Source of the DNA: Grifola frondosa
Lineage: Eukaryota; Basidiomycota; Agaricomycetes; Polyporales; Grifolaceae
NCBI GenBank assembly: GCA_001683735.1
Contig: LUGG01000020.1
Coordinates: 186,001-250,000 of the forward strand
DNA: 64,000 nt
Direction: 5' to 3'
Position 1 is the first letter of the stretch. The number at the start of each line of letters is the position of its first letter. Of this stretch, positions 61,733-64,000 are shown in pieces. Below the pieces are notes generated by a model. The model had not been told where the DNA came from and searched no databases. It saw nothing but the letters and a program-made list of their open reading frames with translations. The translations under genes were made by a program, and so were the position numbers.

Positions 61733-64000
61733 ATGCAAGCCCTTGAGTCCAGTCTCAAGACTCTCCTGCAAGCACTACCGCGTCCCACTGACAAACAATC
61801 CTTGGATGCGCTCGTTTCTGATGTCATCTCTAAAACTAAGGGCGGGCTGGCCACGGAGAACTGGAAAAATCAGTGGGAGTACCTGCTGAGGAACGAGATA
61901 TTCACGCTCGCGGTGAGTGCGCGTGCTGGCCGATTTGTTCACTGAAGGACTACATGCATGCTCGCCACAGGCTACCGAGGGGGATGCGCTGAAGAATACA
62001 CAGTCCTCCTACTATGATGACCTCAGAGACAGACTCGATCTAGTACTGACGTTTACCGAACACGGTCAGTGCCTCCCCGCGTGCTCGACCTCCCCTGTTG
62101 ACCGTGTGCCCACCCCCAGACGCCTGCGAACAAGGGTTCCCGTTCAACGTACTTTACGACCTTCTCGAAACGCAGACCATCGCTTCTTGCGCGCACATAT
62201 TCTCGTGGATCGAGGAGCGCGCGGACCGCCTCACGGAAGGTATGGTCCCGCAGAAGGGCAAGGCTCTTGTGCTCCTGCGCACGCTGAATGACCTGCTCCG
62301 CCGGCTGTCCAAGACGGGCTCTACGACGATGTTCTGCGGGCGCATCCTCACATTCCTCAGCAGGGTGTTCCCACTTGGTGAGCGCAGTGGCGTGAACTTG
62401 CGGGGTGAGTACGGGCCGGTATGGGAGGGCCCTGGGGTAAACGAGAAGGGGGAGAAGAAAGGTGAAGCAGGAGAGGTGAAGCCTGGTCAGGAAGATGCCG
62501 ATAAGATGCAGGTAGATGAGGCGAAGGCGGACGATGCGAAGTCTTTGGACAAGAAGAGAGAGCAGAAAGAGGGTACGTGGCCTTTGTTATTCTGTTGAAT
62601 TTCCTCCTTAATGTACAATGCTATGCTAGAATTCTACACACACATTCTGGTCGCTGCAACTCCCCTTCCTCGGCCCGCCTTTGTTCGCCGACCCGCCACC
62701 TTCCCCTCGTTCAAGGAGGCAGTCAATAAGGTGTTGCCAGTGATCAAAGAGGCCACTGCTAAAGACCGCGCTCTCATGGGAAGCAAATCGGTCAATAATG
62801 GTACTGTCTCCACGGCTTCTCTCAAGAGGAAACGAGAGCCTACCACAATAACGGACTCTGGAAGCAGAGAGTATTTCTTTGCCAAGTATCTCACCAGTCC
62901 TGAATTGTTGGATCTTGAGGTGAGCTCTTTCGCCTACTCACCATGATGCTTTCTAATTATACAAGTACAGATAGCAGACACGCATTTCCGACGGCAGTTC
63001 CTCTTCCAACTGCTCATCCTGCTCAACCACTTGCTCACCTTCACGAAATCCGTGAAAGCGACCTGGTCTTCCCCGCGGAACCGCTCGTTGCAGATCGACT
63101 TCACGCTCGAGGCCGCGGACGCGCAGTGGGTGCACGAGACAATAGCAAAAGCGACGGAGGAGCTGCGCCAGACCGCGCCGACAGGGCGAGCGTTCGCGGA
63201 GACCGTGCACGTGATTCTCGAGCGCGAGAAGAACTGGGTGCGATGGAAGAACGAGCTCTGCGCGCCGTTCGACCGCGAGCCGTGGGCGGAGGAAATCGAT
63301 GGGCGCAAGGTCGGCCTCGAAGAGGCGACGGTGGAGGTGCGGAAGAAGATGCGGGTAGATCCACCGGAGTGGGAACACCCTTACGGGTCAGCAGCGCTCA
63401 CGGAGATATGGAGATGGGTTACCGGGACCTGAGAGATCTCGAGCGACCGTTCCAGTGGGTGTTCTGCTACTGGAATATGTTGGTGACACCCCGTGACTGA
63501 TTTTTGACGGTGGATCTAGGGCCGGCGATGTCAAGGACTTCACGAAGAAGGTAAAACAGGAAGACGCGCGGATCCAGATGCGCCAGAAGCAGCTGGAGAG
63601 GACCGCAGAGAGGCTAGCAGAGGCTCGCGCGAAAGCAGCGGCCCAGAAAGAAGCTTCGAATGCGGCCACACTCCAGGCCGCTGGGAGCTCTTCGTCCATC
63701 GCGAGCAATTCTACATCGGCGACATTGGCGGGCTCTGGGTCGCAGGACACGCTGATGGCATCTGGGTCGTCGACAAATTCACTGCAACCGCCGCCGCGCA
63801 CACCAGCGCCACCTTTGCATCCGTCGCTGCCTGCCAAACCTGGGACCATTCCTCCGTCGACTTCGCACGACGTCGCGATGTCGTCGCCTGTACGTGTACC
63901 CACACCGAATCCTCCGCCTCCGGCCCCGCCCGTTGAACCTGCGAAAGTTGTGCTGCCTCCGGATGAGCAGATAGCCAAATACGAGGAGGTAATGTCATGC
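61733..64000 (+). CDS. HPR1: THO complex subunit 1 (HPR1/THOC1), 3' end outside window
   Basis: Component of the THO/TREX complex coupling transcription to mRNA export. The start at 61733 gives [20 protein letters not shown], then [100 protein letters not shown] and [20 protein letters not shown], the most conserved HPR1 core. After an acidic linker come [91 protein letters not shown] and a charged coiled-coil ([20 protein letters not shown]). A Pro/Ser-rich low-complexity part runs to the window edge. A missing base at ~63413 interrupts the segment [19 protein letters not shown]. The last ~150 residues and stop lie beyond 64000. Confidence 0.9.

Overview
The window is nuclear DNA of a filamentous basidiomycete, most likely an Agaricomycete of polypore type (inference). 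Protein-coding genes on both strands are broken by many 45-65 nt GT-AG introns. The gene families are typical of mushroom-forming fungi: DUF6534 and MARVEL membrane proteins, F-box/LRR proteins, DUF4246, an MHYT-domain hybrid histidine kinase and paralogous P450s. Gene models were built by eye from conserved reading frames and splice signals. Outer ends are usually firm where a start and stop could be read; internal exon borders are approximate.

Region 1 (1-25.8 kb) is accessory in character: a CorA-type Mg2+ transporter, P450 A, a decayed F-box/LRR gene, a MARVEL protein, a DUF6534 seven-helix-type protein, an MFS transporter, a DUF4246 protein and P450 B. These are followed by an ~800 bp element with short terminal inverted repeats that carries a tRNA-like A-box/B-box segment, a Pin1-type prolyl isomerase, and a broken isocitrate-lyase/PEP-mutase relative. 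Two P450s, an MFS exporter and a predicted oxygenase-fold protein within 19 kb could be a small detoxification or metabolite-tailoring cluster, but no backbone synthase is present.

Region 2 (26.4-50.4 kb) is mostly housekeeping: MOSC protein, exocyst subunit EXO84, peroxiredoxin-like 2 protein, an F-box/LRR protein, two small membrane proteins, ISWI chromatin remodeller, FHA-domain protein, dienelactone hydrolase, ubiquilin/Dsk2 and tRNA-dihydrouridine synthase 1. Region 3 (50.4-64 kb) holds an aminoglycoside-phosphotransferase-like relic, the MHYT hybrid histidine kinase, cofactor-independent phosphoglycerate mutase, another F-box protein and the 5' part of THO complex subunit 1 (HPR1/THOC1), cut by the window edge.

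The most striking global signal is technical: at least 17 single-base reading-frame breaks lie inside otherwise perfect conserved genes, including ones expected to be essential (ISWI, iPGM, EXO84, THOC1). Several sit in homopolymers. This points to indel errors in the assembly rather than gene death, and automated gene calls here will be fragmented. I saw no rRNA, functional tRNA or CRISPR array.
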